From: an uncultured Eubacterium sp.
GTDB taxonomy: Bacteria > Bacillota > Clostridia > Oscillospirales > Acutalibacteraceae
Assembly: GCA_910577195.1 (NCBI GenBank)
Contig: CAJTLP010000002.1
Span: 322,569-386,568, forward strand
DNA length: 64,000 nucleotides
Reading direction: 5' to 3'
The position numbers and the translations under genes were made by a program. The notes beneath the pieces are model-generated. The model saw nothing but the letters and a program-made list of their open reading frames with translations, was not told the DNA's origin and did no database searches. This document shows positions 1 through 11,500 of the stretch, piece by piece. Within the stretch, counting starts at the first letter, position 1. Every line of letters begins with the position of its first letter.

Positions 1-197
1 CTTTTATCCTTAGGCTCCAGAACTGCAATAATCCTACCATCAAAATTACTTACTGCGTGGTCGATTCCGAGAATAAAGGCATATTCCTCCTGAGGTGTAT
101 CGTAAATTAACGCATAGTTAAGAGGGTAGGTAAATTCTGCTTCGTCTGTGGAGCCTATGGGCATAACAACCTTAGCTCTGACGCTTTGTCCAAGCAT
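1..197 (-). CDS. Inorganic pyrophosphatase-like protein, N-terminal part (runs off the left edge)
   Basis: The first 65 codons are present. The ATG is at 197-195, preceded on the minus strand by GGTGGTGAT. The peptide starts MLGQSVRAKVVMPIGS and contains YPLNYALIYD, then FILGIDHAV and GRIIAVLEP. This order (P-GS, YP-NYG-like, D-Y-LGVD, V-AVI) matches the short clostridial family annotated as inorganic diphosphatase, which differs from classical PpaA. The catalytic C-terminal part is outside the window, so activity cannot be judged. It could equally be a non-enzymatic relative. Family assignment is from memory of the motif order. Confidence 0.6.
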   Translation of the reverse strand, partial: MLGQSVRAKVVMPIGSTDEAEFTYPLNYALIYDTPQEEYAFILGIDHAVSNFDGRIIAVLEPKDK

Positions 198-356
198 AAT
201 ATCACCACCAAAAATATATATAATTCATTATATAAAATTTCAGGAAATATTACAAGACAATTATTTGATAAATTTATATATTTTATCTATAAATAAATAT
301 TTCTTCTGTATTAAAGTATAACAATGTGTAACAGAAATCAGAATTATTTTCGGTGA

Positions 357-398
357 TGAAAAATAAAAAACAGTCAGCAGAGGAATCTACTGACTGTT
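357..398 (-). terminator. Rho-independent terminator of the 2468-aa gene
   Basis: On the minus strand AACAGTCAG pairs with CTGACTGTT (plus-strand arms 369-377 and 390-398) and is followed by a T-rich run, complementary to the A-run at 361-370. It lies about 35 bases after the stop codon at 432. Confidence 0.8.
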
Positions 399-431
399 CT
401 TATTTTATTTGACATTAATGTGATTTATACA

Positions 432-3400
432 TTAACCGCCAAGCTCCTGAAGAAGATCAACAAGTGATGAAATTACCGTATCTGTATCACCCTGAAGCAT
501 ACCAAGTACCTGAGTGATAATACCTGAAATGTTATCATCTACGCCATCTCCGAGAAGACCGCCGATAAGAGTACTGATCTTGCTGAAGTTATCACCGGAA
601 TTAACTGTGTTAATCAGATATCTGAGAACTGCAATTAATGTTTCTGATGAATCACCCTGAACAAATACTCTTGCACCGTATGTTGCAGCCTGTGAAGAGC
701 TTACGATTGTTGTACCGTGACTTGCAAGCTGTAACCAGTCAACCGGGTTGAGCTTAAGGTCAAGCTTTGCACCCTTAATATCAATCATACCAAGAATGTT
801 ATTTACAAGTGGAATGATCTGATCGCCGGCAAGTACCTGCTTAAGAGTCTTGTTAAGATCATAAATGTCAAGTGAGAAGTTTGTGATACCAATCTTAGCA
901 AGTGTACCGTTAAGATCAAACTTCAGTGCCTTGAAGAGGGTTGGAAGAAGATCATTCAGATCAACAACCGGTCTGATTGTATCAAGAAGAGCTGATACAG
1001 GAGTCAGAAGGTTATCAAGAATCTGGCAAAGTCCATCGTTACCGATGAAGAGTGCAAGGTTAGGAACAATTGCTGCGATTGTCTGAAGAGGAGCATTAAG
1101 TACATCCTCAACTAAATCCCAGATAGGATTAATGATGTCAAGAAGAATTGCATCATATTCCTTGCTTATATCCTGTCTGTACTGATACTGTGTCTTAATG
1201 TTATACATTGAGAATGCTTCCATAAGAGGAACAATTGATGATGTATAACCATTTGAACCAGGAATTCGTACAAGATCAAAGAGACCGAGATAAGCGTCGT
1301 TAAGAAGTACATCAAGTACACCGTAGAGAGGACGGAGAACTGCAACAAGTGCGTGGAAGAAGCTGTCTCTGTCAGTTACGCCCCACTTAAGAGCACTTTC
1401 ATTTACATTCTTCCATGAGCCTGCAGCGGAAATAACAGATGCTGCACTCTCAAATTTCTGTCCATACTTTTCATCAACAAGAAGCTTTGCAACATTGCCT
1501 GTTGAGAAATCAATATCTGTCTGTGAAAGAAGCTGTGTAAGATTTAAGTTATCATTAATCTTAACACCTTCAATTGCACCGTAAAGACCCTTAGCAAGCT
1601 TTGTAATAAGCTCATCCTTGAAGAGTGCTTTACCAATCAGACTGTTAAGATCTGCAAGACCGCCAATCAATCCATCGAGCATTGGAGGAAGCTGCTTAAG
1701 GAAGTCAACGTCCATTCCCTCAGGATAAGCGAAGCTATAGCTGCCTGTCTTGTAGTTTGAGTAATCCCAGAATGCATTCTGTGGCTGACCATCTAATAAG
1801 AAGAAGATAGCAGCTACAATCTGGTCAGCTGTTGCTGTGCCGATTGTGTTGAATACACTTGTGATGATTGAAATAATCAAATCAGCCTTATCACTGTTCT
1901 TGATGCCATCAATTGAACAAATGAGATTCTTAAGAGCTGATGCGTTGTTAACAAGAACATTTGCTACGTAACGGAGAACAGTTACAAGAACCTTGCCCTG
2001 ATCAACATTGCCAACCATCTTACCTGTTAAGAACTTACCGTTCTCTCCTGTTGCCTTACTCGTATAAGACATCTTGTCGCCGAGACTGATAAGTGCATTC
2101 CAATTAATATCAGCAAGCTTAATGTCGATATCATTCATTTCAAGGATATCATTAACAAGCGGAATAACCATATCCATAAGCGGAGCACCAAGAAGCTCTT
2201 CAATTATATCGCTTACACCAAGATCAATTGGGTTCTTGCCGTCAGTAATGAAGTAAGTTACAGGTGCAAGAAGATTGCTGATTAACTGTACAAGTCCATC
2301 TGACTCAAGATACATTGCAATATTCGGAAGAAGCTTTGTAAGCTCGCTTACAGGGTTAGCAACAAGCTTGTTAAGGAATGAACTGCTTGAATCACCAATC
2401 AACGGATTGAGGATATTAAGAAGGATATTATCCTTAGCCTTAGCAGCATCCTTATGATACTGTGCATAAGTAGGAATGTTTGAACACTGGAATGCCTCAA
2501 GAAGAGGAATGATTGCACTGTTGTAACCATTTGTACCTTCAAGCTTAAGGTCCTTAAGGTCCTTGAGAGAAGTGAAGTCAAGTCTGAGTTCAGATGATCT
2601 TGAACGTTCACGGTTTTCTTCATATTCTCTGAATTTAATTCTGAGAACACCGTTCTTCATACGGTATGAAAGCTTAAGCTGAATAGGAGCATCCTTACTG
2701 TCTGAAAGTGTGATTACCTGAACAGTGTAAGGAATATCAAGTGAGCAAATTACATTGTAAAGAACTTCGTTGATTTCAAGTGCGCCTTCGTTAAGGAAGA
2801 TGTTCAGAACATCATTAAGCGGACGAAGAACAGCAGCGAGTGCGTTTACAAAGCCCTGCTGAGCCTTTGCTGAGCCGTCTGTGAAGCCCCAGTTTACATT
2901 CTTAACGTTCTTCCAGCTTGACTGAGCACCGATTGTCTTAGCAGCTGAAGAGAAAGTTGCACCATAGCTCTTATCTGTAAGAAGCTTAGCAACATCCTTT
3001 GTTGATGTTACAATGCCGAGTCCCTTAAGAACATCTTTGATTGTAGGATCAAGTCCGTCAAGCGCACCATAAAGTGCAGTTGCGATTGTTGTAATTAAGC
3101 TATTCTTGAATAAGTTTTTGCTGAGTATTGCCTGGAGGTCGTTTCCGCCCAGATCAACACCGAATGAGCTGAGAAGCGGGAAGATACCTGCAATTAACTG
3201 ATCAAGGTTCTTGACACCGTTATCAGCCATCTGCTTTGTAATTCCGGCTGGATAGTAGAATCCTACTGCTGCTTCCTGAAGATACTGTGAGAATGTCCAG
3301 TAAGCCATTGTAGGACTGTCTGTTGCCTCAAGAACTCTGTCAAGGAGCTCAAGAATATCCTTTGGTTTGATATTACCTGACTTAATCAAGTCGATAATCA

Positions 3401-6400
3401 TTGAGAAGGTATCGTTTCCGATAAGCTTAGCTATTGCTGAAAGGTTATCATTGTCTAAGATTACTTCAAACAGGTATTCAACTATGTATACAAGTGCAGC
3501 AGCAGGAGTTTTGAAGTTGCTGAGCTTGTTCCAGTTAATCTGCTTGAGAGCAATTCCTGTACCAGCAAGATAACTGTTTATAATAGGTATAATGTTTGCA
3601 CCGGTAAGAGTATATCTGTAGTTACCCTGACCAAGCTTAATGTTGTTTGGATTAGCAGCCTTTGCAAGCATATCAGCCAATCCGTTAATTGTTTTCTGAA
3701 GTGTAGGGGATGTAGGACGAAGTACATCACTGTCAATTGCGAATATATTGCCTAATCCCTTTATTTCTTTAACAAGCGGATTAACCGCACCATTAATAAT
3801 GGATTTAATTGTTGCTCCGTTCTTGTCATCCAATATACCGGCAATACCCTGAATTGACTTAATCAATGTGGTAGCAGGCTTATTAAGGAAGAGGTTAAAC
3901 CATTCGGAAACAGGTCTGAGGATACCGAGAAGAGCTTCATCGTGATATCCGCTTGTTGTAACCTTGTACTGAGCAACCGTGTCAACCTTTATACCATTCT
4001 TTGTGCAAAGAGCACCGAGAATAGGCTGAAGAATTGTACCATACCAGTTGGTATCAATCAAAACAACACCAAGAATAGATGTAACGAGTCTTAATGAAGC
4101 AGCGAGGCCATCATAGAAAGCATCTTTATCGCCGGCCTTGATACCCCAATCGAGCTTGATCTTATAGTCACCTCTTGAGGTCTGTGCTGCTGCATTGTGC
4201 CAGCAATTATAATCGGCAAGTTTCTTTTGAACTTTATTGTATCCTGTAAGTCTTACAGCAATTGCATCCGGAGAAACAAGACCCTCGATTGCCTCAACAA
4301 GGAGGTTATACTGAGCCTTAGCTCCGTTGTCTAATGTATAAACATCACTGTAATCTGCAAGAAGATTTTCAACAACCTTTTCAATTAACAGGAATGTTTC
4401 AACAACAAGACCGGTTAATGCTTCGTTTGTGTAAACCTTTTTCGCATCTACATTGCCCTTTGCATCAGGAGTATGTGTTTCAGAGCCTGTAATATAGAAT
4501 ACATAAGAATTGAGAAGTTTTCCAATATCTGTGAAACAGTCATTGCCGAGATAGTTAGAGAAGAATGTAACTAAACCTGCAAAGATGTTGTCGGTCTTAT
4601 TTAAATTAAATCCGTTAAGACTGCTGTCAGAAAGGAGAGATGAGATCATCTTATCAAAGTTATTGATAAGGTCTGCTGCATTGCTTAATTCTTTATTTGT
4701 ATAGTTGCTCTTGTCAGCATTTGCAGCCTTTGTAGCTCTTGGCTTGTAGCTTACCTTATCGGTTGAAGTTCCGTTATCGGTAGAACCTGTATTGCCTGTG
4801 CTGCCGCTGTCACCGCTGCTGCCAAACTTATCAATTAAGTTTGTAACAACGGTTACAAGTGTCTTTATATTTGTAATTAAGAAATAAGCGTTGTCCTTTG
4901 AAAGTCCGGTAAATCCATTTTCGTGTTTCTCAAATGTGAATGAATAATCGCTTGCGCGGTCAATCTGGAATACACCGTTGAGAATATCAGTGATAATACT
5001 TGTTTCACCAAATCCGCCGAGTGCATTGAGAAGACCCGTAACAATCGGAATATTATTTGAAATCTTGTTATCTGTTGCAACAGCATTGTTAACAAGACTT
5101 ATGATTGCGTTGAGCCAATCGCCGACTAATAAATCAGCAAATGTATCAAGAATATCTACTGCTCTGTCAGGATCACTGCTGTTTGCATATGCCTTGAAGG
5201 TTTCAACAACCTTATTTCTGGTGCTGTTATCCTCATCCTGATAGATTCTGTCATTTGAACAGTATACCCAAGCATCCTTAGATACGCCGTATTTATCGGC
5301 TGCATGGTTTTCCATGATGTCAAAGAGCTGAGGAATAGCAATAAATAAGTTGTTAAGACCTGATGTGACAGAAACTTTCTTTGTTACTGTTACACCGTTT
5401 TCTTCTACGTCAACATAAGTATATCTTGCCTGATTTACAAGATCTGAGTTTACAAAATCGTTAACAGATACTCTGAATAACTGTGCAACCTCGAGGATAA
5501 CCTCATAAAGAACAGAAGCTACTGTTCCATCCATACTGCCTGCAAGCATTTTCTCAAGATCTGTAATCTTTGCATTCATAAGAGCCTGGTCAGCAATATA
5601 AATACCTGTGAAGTAAGGAACATTACTGCTGTATGTAAAGGATGCTACTAACTCAGTGTCAGGATGAGCAGCAAGAAGTGTATTCAAATCACTGCTTGTT
5701 TCACCTAAGAAAATATAAGATGTAATAGCACCGTTTTCATCACGTGTAACGGTTACTTTATTATTAGTATCCTTTTGAATAATATCAAAATGGTCAAAAT
5801 CAATCTGATCAAGATTATTCTTAGCTAAAGAATAAGTTATTGGGTGTTTTAGATCATCGGTTAAGAACTTAGTTTCGCCGCTGTAGTATTCAATTCCTTC
5901 TGCGTTTCTGCCGTCAAATAACCAGTTCATAAGGTCAGGAACAAGTTCGTTAAGATCCCAGCCGATCTGATGAATACCGATATAGGAAGCTTTATCAGCG
6001 GTGTATTGTGGCAGCAACAACTGAACTAAAGGATAAATAAAGTTGTGATACTGATCCTCATCTGAATTGAAAAGCAAAGGAACAAGGAAGGAGTCAGCAG
6101 CTGTAACAACTAAAGGAATAAGTTCAAATATTGTTGCAACAGGTGAATTGTAGAGCCTTGACCAGATGTCCTTTACTGCAGCTACGAGGTCAACGTCACC
6201 AAGAAGTTCGCTTACAAGGCCTTTTACCATATCATTGTCAAGTGCACCTACAACAGTACTATTTAAAATGGTATTAAGAAGATCGGTTCCAACTTCGTTA
6301 GCTAAATCGTAATCACCGTAAAGAATTTCTTTCTGATCAGCCGTGAGGTCAATTTTATTTAACTGTGCGTTTATATATGCACGATAATCGATTGAAGCCT

Positions 6401-7838
6401 CTCCGGTTTCTTCATCTACATTAACAGTAATATCAAGTAAATTACCGACAACGAGTGAATAATCTGAAACGGTTAAATCTTCAACAGCCTTATCAGGGAA
6501 AGCTTCCTTAGCAAGTGCGGTTACATCCGCTACACTGTTTACCTTATCGCTGTTTTTGATTGCGAGTCCGATAAGAATCTCTTTTTCATACTGAGGAAGA
6601 ATGATTGTGTCGTAGCCTGTCATAATTGTGCTGGTGAAAATTGCCTTTGCCAATTCAACAGACATACCTTCTGAGTCAGCCAGAGCCTGCCAAGCAGCCT
6701 CAGTTGTTAAAGAAGGATCCTCAAATGCCATTCTCAATGTGTCAGTAGCAACGATGTCAACAACTGTATCCGGAGCAAGGTTATCCTTAATGTCGTATGG
6801 CAATTCTCCTGCGCCGGTAAGATCAGCTGTTCCGGTAAAAGTAACTGCTGTTCCGGTTGAATTTATAAGTTCATAAAGATTGTAAGCACTTATAATACTT
6901 CTGCCGGCGCCTAACTGATAATATATTGCGGAAGCTAAGCTGTCAGAAGTGGAATCCATATTACTTGATTTAAAACGTGTATTGATTCTTTCATTAGCAA
7001 TATCAATAAGTTGCTTGTCTTCATTACTCAATCCGGCAATATAGTCATCGTTATAAAACATTTCAAGCTCAATAAGAGGTGCTGATTCGTATAATTCTGA
7101 AGTCAGGCCTACACCATGTGCTTTATCAAATGCTTCGCCGTGCTTAGTCAATAATCTGATGATATCCGCATTGATTGAACCTAAGCTGGTAAGTGTGTCA
7201 AGCTTTTCATACCAGTCAGCCAATACTTTTCTGGTTGATGATTTAAGATCCTCATTATCCTTATGCTCTTTGCAAAGCGCATAAAGCGTAAAGAAAGTCA
7301 TTGAATCCTCATCAAGTACTATATTACCATTTTCATTGGTTTTGTATTTGAGAAGATAATCGTAACTGCTTGGATCTGTTGTTGAGGTTGAGCCTTCAAC
7401 AATTTTTACGAAGTCCTCCTGACTTGTTGAAGCAAGAAGGTTGAGAAGAACCGGCTGTAATACTGCAAGCATATCCTGAAGGGTTGCTGGTGCAATGCCG
7501 TTCTTTTTGTCTTCGTCCGTCTGAACTGCTTTTGTTTCAGTACCGGGCTCATTAGCACTGGCGATAACTGCTTTCTCATGGTCAGTCAGTTCTCCGCCCT
7601 TTTGCTTAGCAAATTTTTCATATACAGCTGAGCTGATTAAGTCAATACCCATAAGTACACCCGGAAGATAGTCATCTGCCAGACCGTTAAGAGTATCAAA
7701 CGCCGCTTCAGCATCGCAGTTGGTTGACCAGATACTGTTCTTGTTGTCCTGTGCAAAAGCAGTGAAGCCAACAGAGCAGGTGGTAACAACCATAACTACA
7801 GCTAAGAAAAAGCTAAGCAGTTTTTTGCTCGTTTTCAT
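432..7838 (-). CDS. Giant secreted alpha-helical repeat protein (2468 aa), function unknown
   Basis: I do not recognise a named family. The ATG at 7838 is chosen over an upstream in-frame start because AAAGGAGAG precedes it and it begins a clear signal peptide (MKTSKKLLSFFLAVVMVV, ending ...GFTAFA). The mature protein is largely helical and Leu/Ile/Asn-rich, with a Gly/Ser/Thr-rich linker near residues 1000-1030. The C-terminal part contains about three diverged units of roughly 460-500 residues. Each holds a WG.(T/A)D...F...LAAVLRPL-like motif (near 1230, 1650, 2150) and an IIP(L/I)(V/I)N.....-(I/V).W segment (near 1415, 1895, 2345). No dockerin, LPxTG or transmembrane anchor is seen at the C-terminus, so it is probably released or held non-covalently. 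It diverges from the 2090-aa gene, with which it shares a D.A/DYYLP-like motif near the N-terminus. Surface adhesin or structural role is inference only. Confidence 0.85.
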   Translation of the reverse strand: MKTSKKLLSFFLAVVMVVTTCSVGFTAFAQDNKNSIWSTNCDAEAAFDTLNGLADDYLPGVLMGIDLISSAVYEKFAKQKGGELTDHEKAVIASANEPGTETKAVQTDEDKKNGIAPATLQDMLAVLQPVLLNLLASTSQEDFVKIVEGSTSTTDPSSYDYLLKYKTNENGNIVLDEDSMTFFTLYALCKEHKDNEDLKSSTRKVLADWYEKLDTLTSLGSINADIIRLLTKHGEAFDKAHGVGLTSELYESAPLIELEMFYNDDYIAGLSNEDKQLIDIANERINTRFKSSNMDSTSDSLASAIYYQLGAGRSIISAYNLYELINSTGTAVTFTGTADLTGAGELPYDIKDNLAPDTVVDIVATDTLRMAFEDPSLTTEAAWQALADSEGMSVELAKAIFTSTIMTGYDTIILPQYEKEILIGLAIKNSDKVNSVADVTALAKEAFPDKAVEDLTVSDYSLVVGNLLDITVNVDEETGEASIDYRAYINAQLNKIDLTADQKEILYGDYDLANEVGTDLLNTILNSTVVGALDNDMVKGLVSELLGDVDLVAAVKDIWSRLYNSPVATIFELIPLVVTAADSFLVPLLFNSDEDQYHNFIYPLVQLLLPQYTADKASYIGIHQIGWDLNELVPDLMNWLFDGRNAEGIEYYSGETKFLTDDLKHPITYSLAKNNLDQIDFDHFDIIQKDTNNKVTVTRDENGAITSYIFLGETSSDLNTLLAAHPDTELVASFTYSSNVPYFTGIYIADQALMNAKITDLEKMLAGSMDGTVASVLYEVILEVAQLFRVSVNDFVNSDLVNQARYTYVDVEENGVTVTKKVSVTSGLNNLFIAIPQLFDIMENHAADKYGVSKDAWVYCSNDRIYQDEDNSTRNKVVETFKAYANSSDPDRAVDILDTFADLLVGDWLNAIISLVNNAVATDNKISNNIPIVTGLLNALGGFGETSIITDILNGVFQIDRASDYSFTFEKHENGFTGLSKDNAYFLITNIKTLVTVVTNLIDKFGSSGDSGSTGNTGSTDNGTSTDKVSYKPRATKAANADKSNYTNKELSNAADLINNFDKMISSLLSDSSLNGFNLNKTDNIFAGLVTFFSNYLGNDCFTDIGKLLNSYVFYITGSETHTPDAKGNVDAKKVYTNEALTGLVVETFLLIEKVVENLLADYSDVYTLDNGAKAQYNLLVEAIEGLVSPDAIAVRLTGYNKVQKKLADYNCWHNAAAQTSRGDYKIKLDWGIKAGDKDAFYDGLAASLRLVTSILGVVLIDTNWYGTILQPILGALCTKNGIKVDTVAQYKVTTSGYHDEALLGILRPVSEWFNLFLNKPATTLIKSIQGIAGILDDKNGATIKSIINGAVNPLVKEIKGLGNIFAIDSDVLRPTSPTLQKTINGLADMLAKAANPNNIKLGQGNYRYTLTGANIIPIINSYLAGTGIALKQINWNKLSNFKTPAAALVYIVEYLFEVILDNDNLSAIAKLIGNDTFSMIIDLIKSGNIKPKDILELLDRVLEATDSPTMAYWTFSQYLQEAAVGFYYPAGITKQMADNGVKNLDQLIAGIFPLLSSFGVDLGGNDLQAILSKNLFKNSLITTIATALYGALDGLDPTIKDVLKGLGIVTSTKDVAKLLTDKSYGATFSSAAKTIGAQSSWKNVKNVNWGFTDGSAKAQQGFVNALAAVLRPLNDVLNIFLNEGALEINEVLYNVICSLDIPYTVQVITLSDSKDAPIQLKLSYRMKNGVLRIKFREYEENRERSRSSELRLDFTSLKDLKDLKLEGTNGYNSAIIPLLEAFQCSNIPTYAQYHKDAAKAKDNILLNILNPLIGDSSSSFLNKLVANPVSELTKLLPNIAMYLESDGLVQLISNLLAPVTYFITDGKNPIDLGVSDIIEELLGAPLMDMVIPLVNDILEMNDIDIKLADINWNALISLGDKMSYTSKATGENGKFLTGKMVGNVDQGKVLVTVLRYVANVLVNNASALKNLICSIDGIKNSDKADLIISIITSVFNTIGTATADQIVAAIFFLLDGQPQNAFWDYSNYKTGSYSFAYPEGMDVDFLKQLPPMLDGLIGGLADLNSLIGKALFKDELITKLAKGLYGAIEGVKINDNLNLTQLLSQTDIDFSTGNVAKLLVDEKYGQKFESAASVISAAGSWKNVNESALKWGVTDRDSFFHALVAVLRPLYGVLDVLLNDAYLGLFDLVRIPGSNGYTSSIVPLMEAFSMYNIKTQYQYRQDISKEYDAILLDIINPIWDLVEDVLNAPLQTIAAIVPNLALFIGNDGLCQILDNLLTPVSALLDTIRPVVDLNDLLPTLFKALKFDLNGTLAKIGITNFSLDIYDLNKTLKQVLAGDQIIPLVNNILGMIDIKGAKLDLKLNPVDWLQLASHGTTIVSSSQAATYGARVFVQGDSSETLIAVLRYLINTVNSGDNFSKISTLIGGLLGDGVDDNISGIITQVLGMLQGDTDTVISSLVDLLQELGG

Positions 7839-7993
7839 ATAAATCTCTCCTTTACCATATGATTTAACGAACTTGCCGTTTAAATTTACACGTGGCGCAT
7901 ATGTTACCAAAAAATGTTTCTGTTCATAAATTATTCATAAACATCTGATTTTAGGGTGCACTATTCGACGCGTGTACGAACAAATACAAATTA

Positions 7994-8022
7994 TTTATAA
8001 CAAATAAAACGAAATAAGTCAA
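7994..8022 (-). promoter_or_regulatory. Sigma-A-type promoter of the 2468-aa gene
   Basis: On the minus strand TTGACT (8022-8017), a 17-base spacer, then TATAAA (7999-7994). This gives a leader of about 150 bases before the ATG at 7838. Confidence 0.7.
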
Positions 8023-8351
8023 TACCTTTTCAAAAAATTTGAACACATTGTTAAAAAACAACACTTTTGTAACAAATTTACATCAAACTCTTTTGTTGAA
8101 AAATAACACAAAAAATGACGATAATGTGAAAAAATATGTTGAAATTTTTCGGAAAATTCAGCAAATTTGTAAAGCGAAATAACTTTACAAAAATAGTTTT
8201 GATGCAAAGGTATCTTCCTTTACACTCGGCAGAAATGTAAAAAAATAGGAAAATATTTATGAACAAAGCATTAATAATTTGTAGAAAGTGTCTAAAAATC
8301 AAGTGCGTTTTTAGACATTTTGCCAAATTTGTTCTTTATTATTAAGTTTTA

Positions 8352-8380
8352 TTGACTTTTTCAAAAAAATGTGTGATAAT
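8352..8380 (+). promoter_or_regulatory. Sigma-A-type promoter of the 2090-aa gene
   Basis: TTGACT (8352-8357), a 17-base spacer, GATAAT (8375-8380). The leader to the ATG at 8591 is about 205 bases, long enough for structure-based control. Confidence 0.7.
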
Positions 8381-8590
8381 CATCTTGTGTTTATAGGGCG
8401 TTTTATACCCTTTTTTTGAGGCTGACAATTTAATGTTATTACCTATATGATATAGTATTAAACTGTCGCATTCTAATTCAGATTGCCTGATGGTCAGAGA
8501 GTGTTTTCTCAGAATCAAAGATGAATTAAAACGTCATTACACTAAATTTTATTCTAAATTCTAAAAAAATAGGAGGTAGAAAGTTCAATT

Positions 8591-11500
8591 ATGGAAACTA
8601 AAGTGAAAAAGTTTTCGCATAAGCTGCTTGCTCTTTTTCTTGCAATAGTTATGGCACTCACCTGTTTCACCGGTGTTATTACTGCTTCTGCTGCATCAAA
8701 AGATGTTCAGTACAAAGATGACGCTGTTGAGTACAACAGTCTCGCTTGGAACATGCTTTCAGATGAGCAGATTGCAACATCGCTTCTTGATACTGCTGAT
8801 TACTATCTTCCAAATTTGAGAGATACTGTAGAGCCTATGCTCTATAAAATGATTAGCGGTAACTCAAAGGGTTATATAACTCTTTATGATGTTGGTGCGG
8901 GTATTAAAATTAATGCAAGATACAATCTTGAACAAAGATATATCCAAATTTATCTTATATTTGCTATTGAGTACAAACTTGCAACAGTCAGCATCAAGCT
9001 TGGTTCTGTTGACGAGCTGATTGAAACAATCAACAGCTTACAGGCAGCCCTTGATGGTCTTGATGGTGTGCTTGGTGTATTAGATAAAGCTGGTGTAAGT
9101 TTCGGTGATGTGCGAAATCTTAATTTCAGAGCAACAGACGGCATGTCAAGATCAAAGAACACTTCTTGCGAAATTGTTAGAGCTGTAGCAGGTCTTATCC
9201 ATGATAATTCCGATACTCTTTTCGGTAAGATTCTTCGTGGAGAATTTACACTTGAAACACTCAACGGTGCTCTTCCGGGCGGCAGTGTTTACGGTCTTAT
9301 CGGAAGTTTGCTCGGTATGGATGGTGCAGATGTTCAGAGCAACCTTGTATATAATTTAGTTAAAACATTATTGTTTAACTACACTGAGTGGTTCACAGAA
9401 GAGGAAAAGCTTGCTTATAACGGCGGCGGAACATTAACTCTTGCTGATGGTACTACTAAAGAGGTTGCAGCTAAGACATTTGTTTATGATGATGTTCTTC
9501 TTGAGAAGATGACAGTTGAGCTTCTTGACAAGATCAGTGTACTTGTTACATATAATGATGGTACAAGTTCTGCTACAAGAAAAGAAGCTATTGAAAAGAA
9601 GATGAGCGATGCAGGCATGACTTATGAAGCTGCCGCTGCTTCTCTCGGTTATGATCCAAACCTTATCTATTCTACAGAAAAGGGTATGGAGAACAACATT
9701 CTTCTCTTTGCTTACGGCGATGAAAAGATTCAGCTTACAGCAAATGACAGCCTGTTTGAGTTTGGTTATCAGGCACTCAAGATGGCTTGGAACACTGTTC
9801 TTAAAGATACAGTAAAGCTTATACATGTAAATAATGATGTTGATCGCGGTCACGGTGCAAACTTTGATAACCAGTTCTATTACTGGGCAGAAAAGAATAT
9901 CACTTGGGATACAACAAATCTTGAGTCGATGTATTCAGAGGCTAATGTTAGGGCTTGGGCTGAGGCAGTTTATAGTGATTATAAGGCTGAATCAGCTGAC
10001 GAATTTCTTGGCTGGGTTAAGGATACATTTACATACGACCGTACAGCAGCTGCTGATTCAGAGGGTAAGTGGTCAGATATCGACTCAACAACTCTCTTCG
10101 GTAAGGTTAGATACAGCCCTCTTGCTGACTACTATTTCGATATGCAGACAGGTTCAATCAACCTTTACTTTGTACAGACAGGTACTCCAAATCTTGACAA
10201 ATTCTTTGCTCAGGATTATGCAACCTATCCTTCAATGGTAGCTGCATTCAACGACGCACTTGTTGCTGCTGTTAATGATCTTTTCCCTGACAGAGATAAT
10301 ATCTATGTTAACGCTAAGGGTGACACAGAACGTCCTACAATGCAGTTAACTAAGGATAAGGGTGTTACATCTATCAATGATAGTGCAGTCACAATCATCA
10401 CAAATACACTTGTAGGCAATGCTCTTGATATGGTTCAGTATGTAGCTGATACAACTGATCAGAACATTCTTAAGGCATTCTATACAAGCGGCGGAACTGA
10501 TCTTACAGAAGCAAACCTTGAGGCTGCAATGATTCCAATGCTTATTTCCTGCATTGGTAATGTAAATCTTGGCTCAGGCAGACTTGATGAAATTATTCAT
10601 CCTGCAGATTGGGATGCTTGTAAGGATGCAGAGGCAGTTGCTTTTGTATGCTTAAGAGAGTACCTCTCACACATCCTTCCTGAAAGAGACTATAACAGCC
10701 TTGTTACTGTTTCTGATGGTAAAATTTCCGCTACATTAAATAGAGCAATCCTTCCGATGGCTCGTGACGCTGTTACATTTGTAATGGATGGTTATGTTCC
10801 TGTAGCTGACGCTTCAGGCAACGCATGGAAGGTTGAAGACAGACCGGTAAGCGATGAAGCTACTCTTCTTGAACTCCTTAATTCCGTTGTTTGCTACTAT
10901 GCAGACTTCTATCAGAATAAGGCGTATAACGGCAGAACTATGGGTATTGCAGCACTTCTCGGTGTTTGCGATGCAAATGGTAACAGCCTTGTTACAATGA
11001 ACAACAATATCTGGCAGAACTTTGATGCTGTTGCAAACGAGCTCTTCCCGATTCTCGGTGTTCTTCAGGGCAATGGCTCAGCTAACTTCAGCTCAGAAGA
11101 GCTTATCTGGAATGATTTAGTTCTCGGTATCTTAGATATCGGTAAGACTGACATTCATAAGTCAAATATGGGCGGAGTATCAAACTTCGTTTACAGATTC
11201 CTTTCAATCGTATCAACCGATCCGATTCAGAATGATTCTGTTATTGATACAGCATACGAAGTATTAAGAGAGCTTGTTAACGGTCTCTTTGGCGGTCGTT
11301 ATGCAAATCAGCCAGAATCTATTATTCCGGCTGCAAGCGGTAAGGCTAAGGACGGTGCACGTCCATTCGATGCTTTACTTCAGAAAGAAGTACTTGGCGG
11401 TACCAGCTCAAATCCTGGCGCAGTTCCAAACTTCTTCATTAACCTTACTGAATTTACAGGTTATAAGAGCGGTATTGATACCGTACTTCCTGGTGTGTTA

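Larger units (their letters stand above)
7839..8590. other. Divergent promoter region between two giant secreted-protein genes
   Basis: About 750 bases, very AT-rich, with no credible gene; short open frames here lack ribosome binding sites. It holds one good promoter for each direction (7994-8022 minus, 8352-8380 plus), roughly 330 bases apart. Both give long untranslated leaders (about 150 and 205 bases). The plus leader contains a possible stem: GACAATTTAAT near 8424 pairs with ATTAAACTGTC near 8456. Confidence 0.6.

Noticed and set aside
9434..9853. 139-codon frame opposite the 2090-aa gene
   Set aside because: Antisense shadow: Cys/Ile/Ser-rich, no ribosome binding site, inside a clear coding gene.
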